The notes under the pieces were generated by a model that saw only the letters and a list, made by a program, of their open reading frames with translations, did not search any database and was not told the DNA's origin. A DNA stretch of 64,000 nt from Dyadobacter soli (GTDB taxonomy: Bacteria; Bacteroidota; Bacteroidia; Cytophagales; Spirosomataceae). Position 1 is the first letter of the stretch; each line of letters opens with the position of its first letter. Shown one piece after another: positions 51,374 through 58,596 of this stretch. The stretch is from contig NZ_FNAN01000025.1 of the NCBI RefSeq assembly GCF_900101885.1, positions 1 to 64,000 of the forward strand. The letters are read 5' to 3'. The translations under genes and the position numbers were made by a program.

Positions 51374-53122
51374 ATGACAAACATCGAACAGCCGGAAGCG
51401 CCAGCGGCCAGCATTCCGCAGCCTGCATTACCCACCGAAATTACAGGTTCACAAGCCGTCCTGGAAGCGTTGATCGCCGAGGGGACGGATACTATTTTCG
51501 GGATTCCCGGCGGCGCTATTCTCCCGATTTATGACACGCTTTATGATTACAGGGAGCAACTGACGCACATTTTGGTCAGGCACGAGCAGGCGGCGGCACA
51601 TGCTGCGCAAGGCTATGCACGCGTATCCGGGCGGGTAGGGGTGGTTTTCGCTACGAGCGGGCCGGGCGCCACCAACATCCTTACCGGCGTGGCCGACGCG
51701 CTGATGGACAGCACGCCGCTGGTTTGCATTACGGGCCAGGTGTACGCGCATTTGCTGGGGACGGATGCATTTCAGGAAACGGATGTAGTTAACATTTCGG
51801 CGTCGATCTCCAAATGGAACTACCTCATTACCGATGCGTCCGAAATTCCGGTGATACTAGCCAAGGCATTTTACATTGCCCGCACAGGCCGGCCGGGACC
51901 GGTGTTGATCGACATTACTAAAAATGCCCAGCTTCAAAAGTTTAAATATGCAGGGTATAAGCAGGTGACGGACATTAGAAGCTACAAGCCGAGGCCAGTT
52001 GTGAAGCCGGAGGCGCTCGAAGCCGCCGCCGCATTGATTAACAATGCATCCAGGCCTATGATTCTCTGGGGGCAGGGGGTGATTTTGGGTAATGCCGAAG
52101 AAGAATTCAGGGCTTTTGTGGAAAAAACCGGTATTCCCGCAGCATGGACGCTCCTCGGCGCCGGTGCCATCCCCACGGATCATCCGCTGAATGTCGGGAT
52201 GCTCGGTATGCACGGAAACTACGCGCCAAACGTGCTGACGAACGAATGCGACGTGCTGATCGCCATCGGAATGCGTTTCGACGACCGGGTAACAGGCCGG
52301 TTGGACAAGTATGCCCGGCAGGCGAAGGTCATCCACCTCGACATCGACCGTGCCGAGATAGGTAAGAATGTGAAGACGGAAGTTGCGGTTTGCGGTAATT
52401 GTAAAGAAACGATCCCTATGTTAACGAACCTTGTTGCAAAACGGAACCATCAGAAATGGGCAGCAATGTTCCGGGCGCTTTACGGGGAGGAACTGGAACA
52501 GGTGATCTCCCCGGAGCTCAGTCCTTCGACAGGCGGCATTACCATGGGCGAAGTGATCCATCAACTGAATTTGCTCACCGGCGGTGAAGCGATCGTGGTG
52601 ACGGATGTGGGGCAGAACCAGATGGTAACCTGCCGGTATATGAAGCTGAACAACACGCGCAGCAGCGTCACCAGCGGAGGCCTGGGGACAATGGGTTTTG
52701 CTTTGCCGGCGGCTATCGGGGCCAAATTTGGCGCGCCGCACCGGGAAGTCGTAGTCGTTGCGGGTGATGGCGGGTTTCAGATGACTTTGCAGGAGTTGGG
52801 CACGATAATGCAAACCCGGCTTAACCTTAAAATTATCATCCTCAATAACCACTTTCTTGGAATGGTGAGGCAATGGCAGGAGCTGTTCAGCGATTCGCGC
52901 TATTCTTTTGTCGATATAGAAAGCCCGGATTTCGTGGCCCTTGCCGCTTCGTATCAGATCGGCGGCAGGCGCGTGGCGCAGCGGGAGGATCTGCAAGCGG
53001 CGTTGGCGGAAATGCTGTCGCATAATGGCGCATTCCTGCTGGAAATAATGGTTATCAAGGAAAACAATGTATTTCCGATGATTCCACAGGGGGCAAGTAT
53101 CAGCGAAATCAGGCTGCGCTGA
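51374..53122 (+). CDS. ilvB: Acetolactate synthase, catalytic (large) subunit
   Basis: The product joins two pyruvates, or pyruvate and 2-oxobutyrate, using thiamine diphosphate and FAD: the first common step of branched-chain amino acid synthesis. At 582 residues it is full length. The catalytic Glu71 lies in VRHEQAAAHAAQGYAR. GTDAFQETD begins the FAD/herbicide-site region, and the ThDP motif is GDGG...NN, with the conserved Trp in MVRQWQELF. The residue at the Pro197-equivalent position (plant numbering) appears to be Tyr (GQVYAHLLG). No small regulatory subunit or other ilv gene is near. It follows an MFS gene by 35 bp. Confidence 0.9.
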   Translation: MTNIEQPEAPAASIPQPALPTEITGSQAVLEALIAEGTDTIFGIPGGAILPIYDTLYDYREQLTHILVRHEQAAAHAAQGYARVSGRVGVVFATSGPGATNILTGVADALMDSTPLVCITGQVYAHLLGTDAFQETDVVNISASISKWNYLITDASEIPVILAKAFYIARTGRPGPVLIDITKNAQLQKFKYAGYKQVTDIRSYKPRPVVKPEALEAAAALINNASRPMILWGQGVILGNAEEEFRAFVEKTGIPAAWTLLGAGAIPTDHPLNVGMLGMHGNYAPNVLTNECDVLIAIGMRFDDRVTGRLDKYARQAKVIHLDIDRAEIGKNVKTEVAVCGNCKETIPMLTNLVAKRNHQKWAAMFRALYGEELEQVISPELSPSTGGITMGEVIHQLNLLTGGEAIVVTDVGQNQMVTCRYMKLNNTRSSVTSGGLGTMGFALPAAIGAKFGAPHREVVVVAGDGGFQMTLQELGTIMQTRLNLKIIILNNHFLGMVRQWQELFSDSRYSFVDIESPDFVALAASYQIGGRRVAQREDLQAALAEMLSHNGAFLLEIMVIKENNVFPMIPQGASISEIRLR

Positions 53123-53133
53123 ATGGGATTGGC

Positions 53134-53141
53134 TATTTTTG
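53134..53141 (+). promoter_or_regulatory. -7 box for mug
   Basis: TATTTTTG matches TAnnTTTG exactly and lies 13 bases before the ATG at 53155, just after the acetolactate synthase stop codon. The predicted leader is about 9 bases. Confidence 0.5.
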
Positions 53142-53154
53142 TTTAAACATCAAT

Positions 53155-53691
53155 ATGAAACCCAACCAGGAAGTAAATGAAGCGCCCGCGATGTTGACGG
53201 ACATCCTTGCGGAAAACCTGACCGTCGTATTTTGCGGGATCAATCCCGGATTGAAGTCTGCCATCGACGGTCACCACTTTTCGGGCAGGAGCAACCGGTT
53301 CTGGCGGGTGCTTTATCTGGCAGGTTTTACACCTTATGAAATTGCTGCGAAAGATGATCGGAGCATATTGGCATTCGGGTACGGCCTCACCACCGCCGTC
53401 GAGCGCCCGACAGTGCGGGCAGATGAGTTGTCGCTCAGCGAGTTTCGTGATAGTTTCAGGGCATTTGAACAAAAAATGCATGCCTTTAAACCCCGGTATA
53501 TCGCTTTCCTCGGGAAGGCGGCATACCAGGGCTTCTCACGGCAAAAGGTTGTAAACTGGGGTATGCAGGACGGAAAAATTGCGGGGGCAAACATTTGGGT
53601 ACTCCCTAACCCCAGCGGGCTCAACCGCGGCTTTTCATTGCAGGCCCTGGTAAATGCTTATGCGGAGTTTTTGAAAGCGATTACGCCGTAG
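53155..53691 (+). CDS. mug: G/U mismatch-specific DNA glycosylase Mug
   Basis: This 178-residue enzyme of the uracil-DNA glycosylase superfamily removes uracil or ethenocytosine opposite G. Motif A is CGINPGLKSA (residues 27-37, Asn at the catalytic site), and the C-terminal motif is LPNPSGLNRGF. The RSNRFWRVLYLAGF segment and GLTTAVERPT are typical of Mug. The length is normal (E. coli Mug is 168 residues). The gene has its own -7 box. It is convergent with the aldo/keto reductase gene, only 17 bp apart with no visible terminator. Confidence 0.93.
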   Translation: MKPNQEVNEAPAMLTDILAENLTVVFCGINPGLKSAIDGHHFSGRSNRFWRVLYLAGFTPYEIAAKDDRSILAFGYGLTTAVERPTVRADELSLSEFRDSFRAFEQKMHAFKPRYIAFLGKAAYQGFSRQKVVNWGMQDGKIAGANIWVLPNPSGLNRGFSLQALVNAYAEFLKAITP

Positions 53692-53708
53692 CGGCCAAGT
53701 TTTTGTCG

Positions 53709-54614
53709 TTAACTGCGCCGGGCGATGAAGCCCGGTACACCGGTATTGACAACATTGTTGAATCTCTGCCGGGTCTGAATGCGGGTAATTGCCTCGAATG
53801 CATCATCGGGGAGTAGGGAAATATCAAAGTTTTCTCTCGCCCTTTCCACGGTTTTAGGCGTGGTGAGCAGGGCCGTGCCACGTTGAGCTGCCCAGGCGAG
53901 GAGCACCTGCGCGGGTGTTTTTCCAACTCTTTCAGCTATTTCCAAAACCACCGGGTCTTCCAGCGGCCCGGGTTTGATACCGTGGCCCAACGGCGCAAAA
54001 GCGAGGAACACGATGTTCTTCTCTTTGCAATATGCTAGAAGCTCTTCTTCCGGCAGGTACGGATGTGCTTCCACCTGAACCGCCGCTGGCTTGATCCGGG
54101 CGGCTTCGTAGATCGATTTCAGTTCATTTAAACTGACATCGGATAACCCGATAGCCCGGCATTTACCGGCATCGACCAGTTGCTCCATTGCCTGCCACGT
54201 GTCGAGCAGGGTTACGCTCTTGTCGTAAATCACGTTTCCGTTCTCGTCGCGCGGGTCCTGGTCTTCGCCGGGTTGAAATGCAAACGGGGTATGGATCAGG
54301 TAGAGATCCAGGTAGTCCAGTTGCAGCCTGTCCAAACTCGCCTGGAATGCGGCCGCCACGCGATCCGGCCGGTGGTTGGTGTTCCAGAGCTTCGTGGTTA
54401 CGAATAGTTCTTCCCGGGAAATGCCGTACTTAATGAGTCCTGCTTTCAATGCTTCACCGACTTCCCTTTCATTCTTATACCGCTCGGCGGCATCGAAATG
54501 CCGGAACCCGGCTTGCAGTGCATTCATAGTGGCAGTGATGGTCAATGCCGGATCGGCGATCAAAGTCCCGAATCCGAGCAAGGGCATCGGAATGGAATCG
54601 TGTATTGTTTTCAT
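53709..54614 (-). CDS. Aldo/keto reductase
   Basis: This 301-residue NAD(P)H-dependent oxidoreductase has a TIM-barrel fold. It has the N-terminal PLLGFGTLIAD, the active-site region FDAAERYKNEREVGEA (Asp and Tyr), the catalytic Lys in VTTKLWNTNH, and His in DLYLIHTPF. The coenzyme region is near LLTTPKTVERARENF. It reduces aldehydes or ketones; the substrate is unknown. Two tandem 22-bp repeats 19-62 bp ahead of its start look like binding sites for a TetR-type repressor, suggesting induction by a reactive carbonyl or drug. Confidence 0.92.
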   Translation of the reverse strand: MKTIHDSIPMPLLGFGTLIADPALTITATMNALQAGFRHFDAAERYKNEREVGEALKAGLIKYGISREELFVTTKLWNTNHRPDRVAAAFQASLDRLQLDYLDLYLIHTPFAFQPGEDQDPRDENGNVIYDKSVTLLDTWQAMEQLVDAGKCRAIGLSDVSLNELKSIYEAARIKPAAVQVEAHPYLPEEELLAYCKEKNIVFLAFAPLGHGIKPGPLEDPVVLEIAERVGKTPAQVLLAWAAQRGTALLTTPKTVERARENFDISLLPDDAFEAITRIQTRQRFNNVVNTGVPGFIARRS

Positions 54615-54632
54615 TTTTCGTCGTCTGATAGT

Positions 54633-54676
54633 TCGGTGATAAAGTTCAGACCAATCGGTGAGGAAGTCTAGACCAA
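54633..54676. repeat. Two tandem 22-bp operator-like repeats ahead of the aldo/keto reductase
   Basis: Copies at 54633-54654 and 54655-54676 are 18/22 identical. Both begin TCGGTGA and end AGACCAA, with AAGT in the middle. The junction AGACCAATCGGTGA resembles AGACC-N-GGTCT operators of TetR/NemR-type repressors. The centre of the pair is about 40 bp before the ATG at 54614. Confidence 0.65.
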
Positions 54677-54708
54677 AACGCTGTAATGTTCGTCGAATTG
54701 GCTGATCC

Positions 54709-54739
54709 TTGAAATTGTGCCGCTGGCTGGATATATTTG
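54709..54739 (+). promoter_or_regulatory. Promoter of the 54778-56563 operon
   Basis: TTG at 54709-54711 and TATATTTG at 54732-54739 are separated by 20 bp, an excellent match to the Bacteroidota consensus. Transcription would start near 54744 with a 34-base leader. Confidence 0.65.
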
Positions 54740-54777
54740 TTTATACACGAATTGAAAGACACCACCCACGTACCATC

Positions 54778-55182
54778 ATGCATTCACTCGATTATTTGCG
54801 CGACGAGATCAGAACCTACTTCCCGGAATCGAAGGAACTACAACTTTCGTCCGCATTCGACGGTCAGCGACGCTTCAATTTTTACTTCGAAATAGCACCG
54901 GAACAGCGCCATTTGCTGTATCTCAACTGGGACGGCGATATTGAAGGTTTTACTTTGAAATGCCTGGAATTTCCCGACGCGGACCTGTTGAAGGAACTGA
55001 CCGGCGCTTACACGGAAAAAGGCTCTAAAATGTTCAATATCGGCCAGCCGGTCGCGGCGCTTTCATTTGTTTATCAGGGAAAAGACAACCTGAGGGTGCG
55101 TAATTACCAGGGCAGGACGCATATCGATGCCCATGAAATATCGGCGCGGAATCTGATGTATGCGGTGAATCCGTTTGAATGA
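54778..55182 (+). CDS. Protein of unknown function, first gene of the tatD-tcdA operon
   Basis: I do not recognise a family. The 134-residue product is soluble and acidic, with no signal peptide. Visible segments are LRDEIRTYFPESKELQLSSAF, an RHLLYLNWDGDIEGFTLKCL strand pair, and a SFVYQGKDNLRVRNYQGRTH region near the end. The frame is open back to 54709, but that start would overlap the promoter, so the ATG at 54778 is used. Its stop codon overlaps the start of the TatD-type gene by four bases (ATGA), so translation is coupled. Confidence 0.65.
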   Translation: MHSLDYLRDEIRTYFPESKELQLSSAFDGQRRFNFYFEIAPEQRHLLYLNWDGDIEGFTLKCLEFPDADLLKELTGAYTEKGSKMFNIGQPVAALSFVYQGKDNLRVRNYQGRTHIDAHEISARNLMYAVNPFE

Positions 55183-55832
55183 ACGGCATGTATCTGGATG
55201 TTCATACCCATTACCCGATTAGCGATCCGGCTGTGCTCGTCATCGAAAACCGGCTCGACGGGTTCGATGAAGCCACAGGTAGCGCACATGTAAGCGCAGG
55301 CCTGCACCCGCGGTACATCCAGGCCGAAACGCTTCCCGATGATTTTGACAAACTGCGCCGGTACGCCTCCCGCCCGGAAGTGCTGGCCATCGGCGAATGC
55401 GGGCTCGACAAGCTTACGGCAACCGATTGGAACATGCAATGCCGTGCATTCGAATGGCAGATCGCGCTGGCGGAAGAGCTGCGAAAACCGCTGGTGATCC
55501 ATTGCGTGAAGGCATTTCAGGAATGTCTGGAGTTTTTGAAGCGAACCAGCGTTCCCGTCATTTTTCATGGGGTCAATAACCGCATTACTTTGGTCAGGCC
55601 GGTGATAGAGGCAGGCTATTTCCTGTCGTTCGGGAAGACTTTACTGCATCCTAATGCGGCTATTTTGGAAACATTCAGGGCTGTTCCGTTGGAGCAATTG
55701 TTCCTCGAAACCGACGACAGCCCTACCGACATCCGCGAAATCTACAAAACCGCCGCACAACTGCGGAATATTCCCGAAAAAGAGATTGTTTTGCAGCTCG
55801 AATCGAATTTTGGTAAAGTATTTAAACGATGA
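55179..55832 (+). CDS. TatD-family metal-dependent hydrolase (short form)
   Basis: This 217-residue protein has the TatD signature: DVHTHYP at the N-terminus (metal-binding HxH), GECGLD with the bridging Glu, the His of VIHCVKA, the His of IFHGVN, and FLETDDSPT with the final Asp. TatD enzymes are Mg-dependent 3'-5' exonucleases or DNA/RNA hydrolases. The protein is shorter than typical TatD (about 260 residues) and belongs to the compact Bacteroidota form. Start and stop overlap with both neighbours (ATGA), so the three genes are translationally coupled. Confidence 0.85.
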   Translation: MNGMYLDVHTHYPISDPAVLVIENRLDGFDEATGSAHVSAGLHPRYIQAETLPDDFDKLRRYASRPEVLAIGECGLDKLTATDWNMQCRAFEWQIALAEELRKPLVIHCVKAFQECLEFLKRTSVPVIFHGVNNRITLVRPVIEAGYFLSFGKTLLHPNAAILETFRAVPLEQLFLETDDSPTDIREIYKTAAQLRNIPEKEIVLQLESNFGKVFKR

Positions 55833-56563
55833 TGGAGGATTTTTCCTGGCTTTCCAGGACGGAACTGCTGGTTGGAAGAGATAACCTGGTGAAGCTCAGC
55901 CAAGCGCATGTGCTGGTGATCGGTTTAGGCGGAGTAGGCTCGTTTGCGGCTGAATTTGTATGTCGTGGCGGGGTAGGGACGATGACCATCGTCGACGGCG
56001 ATGTGGTGGACCCGACCAACCGCAACCGCCAACTGCCCGCATTGGCAACGAACCACGGCCAAAGCAAAGCCGATATCATGGCCGAGCGGCTCAAAGCCAT
56101 CAACCCGGAACTGACATTGCACGTGGTGAAGAGCTTCGTAACGCCCGACGCCGTGGGGCATATCCTGGACATGGCGCACTACGATTACATTATCGACGCG
56201 ATCGACAGCGTCACGCCCAAGCTGACGTTCCTCACGCAGGCGCACAAGCGCAACCTGCGCATCGTGAGTTCGATGGGTGCGGGCGGGAAAATGGACCCGA
56301 CGCAACTGAAAATAGTCGATATTTCAAAAACGTATAACTGCCCTTTCGCGCAGCAGGTGCGGAAAAACCTCAAAAAGGCAGGCATTTACAAGGGCATCAA
56401 AGCCGTGTTTTCAACCGAGGAACAAATCCGCGAATCGCTCATCCTCACCGACGGCAGTAATTACAAAAAATCGGCCTACGGGACGATGCCCTATTTGCCG
56501 GCAACGTTCGGCGCCACCTGCGCTTCCGTGGTGTTGCGGGATTTGATTGGCGCGAATTATTAA
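55829..56563 (+). CDS. tcdA: tRNA threonylcarbamoyladenosine dehydratase
   Basis: This 244-residue protein belongs to the E1-like ThiF/MoeB superfamily. It has the ATP-binding loop VIGLGGVGSFAAEF (residues 30-43), the DGDVVDPTNRNRQLPA motif, YDYIIDAIDSVTPKL, and a C-terminal PATFGATCASVVLRDL with the conserved Cys. TcdA (CsdL) closes the carboxyl of t6A at position 37 of ANN-reading tRNAs into the cyclic form. No zinc CxxC motif is visible, as in TcdA. It is the last gene of the operon. Its stop codon overlaps that of a convergent small gene. Confidence 0.9.
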   Translation: MMEDFSWLSRTELLVGRDNLVKLSQAHVLVIGLGGVGSFAAEFVCRGGVGTMTIVDGDVVDPTNRNRQLPALATNHGQSKADIMAERLKAINPELTLHVVKSFVTPDAVGHILDMAHYDYIIDAIDSVTPKLTFLTQAHKRNLRIVSSMGAGGKMDPTQLKIVDISKTYNCPFAQQVRKNLKKAGIYKGIKAVFSTEEQIRESLILTDGSNYKKSAYGTMPYLPATFGATCASVVLRDLIGANY

Positions 56564-56706
56564 TGTGCGGTTTTTACGGCAGCGTCTTTCTTGGAGGATA
56601 GTTTTCGAGATTTGAGAAAGGCGCTGAATTCCTTTTCTTCCTTGTCAGTCAGCCTTCTATCGACAAGTACAAGATCTTTCTCGTCTATTTTTTTGAAATC
56701 TATCAT
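56560..56706 (-). CDS. Small 48-residue protein downstream of a GNAT-like gene
   Basis: This short frame encodes a charged, helical protein with VDRRLTDKEEKEFSAFLKSR at its centre and a Lys-rich tail. It starts 12 bp after the stop of the GNAT-like gene, on the same strand. Short proteins with the LT.KEEKEFS.FLK pattern recur in Bacteroidota (from memory), so it is probably a real gene. A role as antitoxin or modulator of its partner is inference. The last bases overlap the tcdA stop codon. Confidence 0.6.
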   Translation of the reverse strand: MIDFKKIDEKDLVLVDRRLTDKEEKEFSAFLKSRKLSSKKDAAVKTAH

Positions 56707-56718
56707 GGGTCAGATTGC

Positions 56719-57249
56719 TTAAATTGTTTGTCTTAAATAGTTTTTTGTCAGCATCATCGCTTCCCGGGTATCGATGAACATCCTGTTCGGTCCAAAAAGC
56801 TTGGCGCCGAAACTTTTCTGGTAATGCTCAATAAGTTGTGTCTTGGGAACAAAGGACACAACGCCATCATATTTCAGGTCAAAAGAAAGCTTGCAGGCAG
56901 TTGCAAACAGATTCCCAGCCACACCACAATATAACTTATTTTTTCCTTTATTCCAGCTCACATTCTCAATTAAATGCATATAAATATGGTCGCCTTTATC
57001 GGTTACGCTAAGCAGTCCCTGCACGGTCGAAGGTTCATTCAACAGCTCAATTTTGAGCACTCGTCTGTCCTTACGGCATAGCTCCGAATGCCAGTCAAAC
57101 AGCCAGTCGGCGGCGCGGATCTGTGAACGTTTGGTACTTTCGGCGCAGCTGATGCACGTCCCAAACATCTCCCCGGTGAGGGAGTGCTGAACGGAACCGG
57201 TAAAATTGAGCGTATTGCAGGCAATGCGATGCGGTTGGCTTGAATGCAT
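56719..57249 (-). CDS. GNAT-like (N-acetyltransferase fold) protein
   Basis: The 176-residue product resembles small GNAT-type proteins of Bacteroidota. A strand pair (RRVLKIELLNEPSTVQGLLSVT) is followed by YMHLIENVSWN, then YCGVAGNLFATACKLSF, the probable cofactor-binding turn and helix, GVVSFVPKTQLIEHYQKS, and NRMFIDTREAMML. The canonical Q/RxxGxG/A loop reads GVAGNL. The N-terminal 55 residues, with two close Cys (GTCISCAES), do not belong to the core. The start at 57249 is the first in-frame ATG after a TGA. A small gene follows after 12 bp, and the two form a compact unit. Confidence 0.6.
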   Translation of the reverse strand: MHSSQPHRIACNTLNFTGSVQHSLTGEMFGTCISCAESTKRSQIRAADWLFDWHSELCRKDRRVLKIELLNEPSTVQGLLSVTDKGDHIYMHLIENVSWNKGKNKLYCGVAGNLFATACKLSFDLKYDGVVSFVPKTQLIEHYQKSFGAKLFGPNRMFIDTREAMMLTKNYLRQTI

Positions 57250-57366
57250 TGCCGAATTTATTCAGCAGGTAATGGCTCCACGAATCCGATGTGCAAACAG
57301 CACCAACGGATGAGCAAATGGCTGTAAAGGCCCCGTTCCGACTACTCACAATTTCCGAAGTGGTTG

Positions 57367-57380
57367 TTAACAATTGTTAA
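57367..57380. promoter_or_regulatory. 14-bp perfect palindrome near the HxlR gene
   Basis: TTAACAATTGTTAA is fully self-complementary and abuts the hairpin at 57379-57400. It lies between the HxlR gene end and the GNAT-like gene start, both on the minus strand, about 118 bp before the GNAT-like ATG. It could be an operator or part of the terminator. Confidence 0.35.
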
Positions 57381-57400
57381 AGACCGGGCGGACGGTCTTT
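57379..57400. terminator. Terminator hairpin after the HxlR gene
   Basis: AAAGACCG at 57379-57386 pairs with CGGTCTTT at 57393-57400 around a 6-base loop, 8 bp after the HxlR stop. The arm ends in TTT on either strand, so it can act in both directions. Confidence 0.65.
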
Positions 57401-57408
57401 AATGGGTG

Positions 57409-57765
57409 TTACTCGGGGAATTCCATTTCGGTTTCGGAGAAATGGCAGAGGCCGTCGAGGAGTTCGCTGAGCTTGGCGCCTGTTTCCGACAAGGTGTATT
57501 CTACGCGGCTCGGGACCTCGCGGAAATTGTCGTTACGGATGATCAGCTTGTGCTGTTCGAGCAGTTTCAGGCGATCCGCTAAGATGTTGTCGCTAATGTG
57601 TTTAAGGTCTTCTTTCAGCGTCGAAAACCGGTTGTTGCCTTCTTCAATGCTGAACATCACTTCGGTCAGCCACCGTTTGCTAAGCAGGTTGATCAGTTCG
57701 TTCAATGTACATTTCTCTTCCAGGAACGTCTGATTGTAGTAATTCGTCGAGGTCAGTTTTCTCAT
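57409..57765 (-). CDS. HxlR-family winged-helix transcriptional regulator
   Basis: This 118-residue single-domain regulator has the HxlR pattern: a Cys near the N-terminus (EEKCTLNELINLLSKRW), the recognition-helix region RFSTLKEDLKHISDNILADRLKLLE, and the wing SRVEYTLSETGAKLSELL. HxlR proteins sense redox state or reactive carbonyls through this Cys and usually repress a neighbouring gene, but no divergent partner gene lies next to it here. The aldo/keto reductase is 2.8 kb away. Confidence 0.9.
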   Translation of the reverse strand: MRKLTSTNYYNQTFLEEKCTLNELINLLSKRWLTEVMFSIEEGNNRFSTLKEDLKHISDNILADRLKLLEQHKLIIRNDNFREVPSRVEYTLSETGAKLSELLDGLCHFSETEMEFPE

Positions 57766-57955
57766 AGTTTCGGCTCATTTATATAGGAGCTACTCACAAT
57801 TTACACAGATAATGGTCGCTTGTCAACATGGTTGAGTAAGGGCACGTGCTGCGTTTTGCCAATCATTCTGTATTATTTTAATAAAAAAGATAAAAATAGT
57901 GGGGTATATATTCCTGAAATAAGTCTCATCTAGAAAAAGTGACAGCTACCACGAG

Positions 57956-58543
57956 ATGAGACCACGCATTACTCCGGATGAAGCTCAGAAACTTTGGAAC
58001 GACTACCAGTCGGGCGACATGTACGCGCTGGCGAACATCATGCAGGCCTACTATTCCGACCTGTTCCACTGGGGCCTGAGGCTGCACGGCGAGCGGGAAT
58101 TCGTGAAGGATTGCATTCAGGATATGTTCGTCAACCTCTGGAAATCGCAGCAGTCGGCCCGCGCGGGGTCACTTCCTGCCGCTATCGTGTCGAATGTGCG
58201 TTCCTACCTGCTCGTGGCGCTCAAAACGCGGATTTTACGCGAGTTGTCGAAAAAGCATGTCACGCATCAATCGATGCTCTCGGATGAATATTCGTTTTCG
58301 GTGGAATTCTCTTCCGACCTCCGGCTGATCGACGAGGAACATGAAATATACCAGGTAAGAAAGCTTGAAGGCGTGCTCAACAACCTGTCTGAAAGGCAAA
58401 AGGAGCTGATTTACCTCCGGTTTTACCAAAGCCTGAGCTTCGAGCAGATCGCCGAGGTAATGAACCTGAGCAGGCAATCGGTTTACAATCTCCTGCAAAA
58501 ATCGCTGGGGAGCCTGCGAAAGCATTACGACGTGAGCTCCTGA
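57956..58543 (+). CDS. FecI-like ECF sigma factor
   Basis: This 195-residue sigma-70 family factor of the extracytoplasmic function type has region 2 near YYSDLFHWGLRLHGEREFV and IQDMFVNLWKS. Region 4 follows at LNNLSERQKELIYLRF and LSFEQIAEVMNLSRQSVYNLL. It begins a four-gene unit: sigma, FecR anti-sigma, SusC and SusD, the usual Bacteroidota arrangement. There the outer-membrane receptor signals through FecR to release the sigma factor and induce the import genes. The anti-sigma gene follows by 53 bp. Confidence 0.93.
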   Translation: MRPRITPDEAQKLWNDYQSGDMYALANIMQAYYSDLFHWGLRLHGEREFVKDCIQDMFVNLWKSQQSARAGSLPAAIVSNVRSYLLVALKTRILRELSKKHVTHQSMLSDEYSFSVEFSSDLRLIDEEHEIYQVRKLEGVLNNLSERQKELIYLRFYQSLSFEQIAEVMNLSRQSVYNLLQKSLGSLRKHYDVSS

Positions 58544-58596
58544 ATGTCGATCACCGCAATGCGTATAGTGTAGAACGTAACAGAACTAAAACCGGA

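Noticed and set aside
57095..57373. Minus-strand frame (92 residues) overlapping the GNAT-like gene start
   Set aside because: It is out of frame with the GNAT-like gene over most of its length, crosses a promoter/terminator region, and shows no family likeness.
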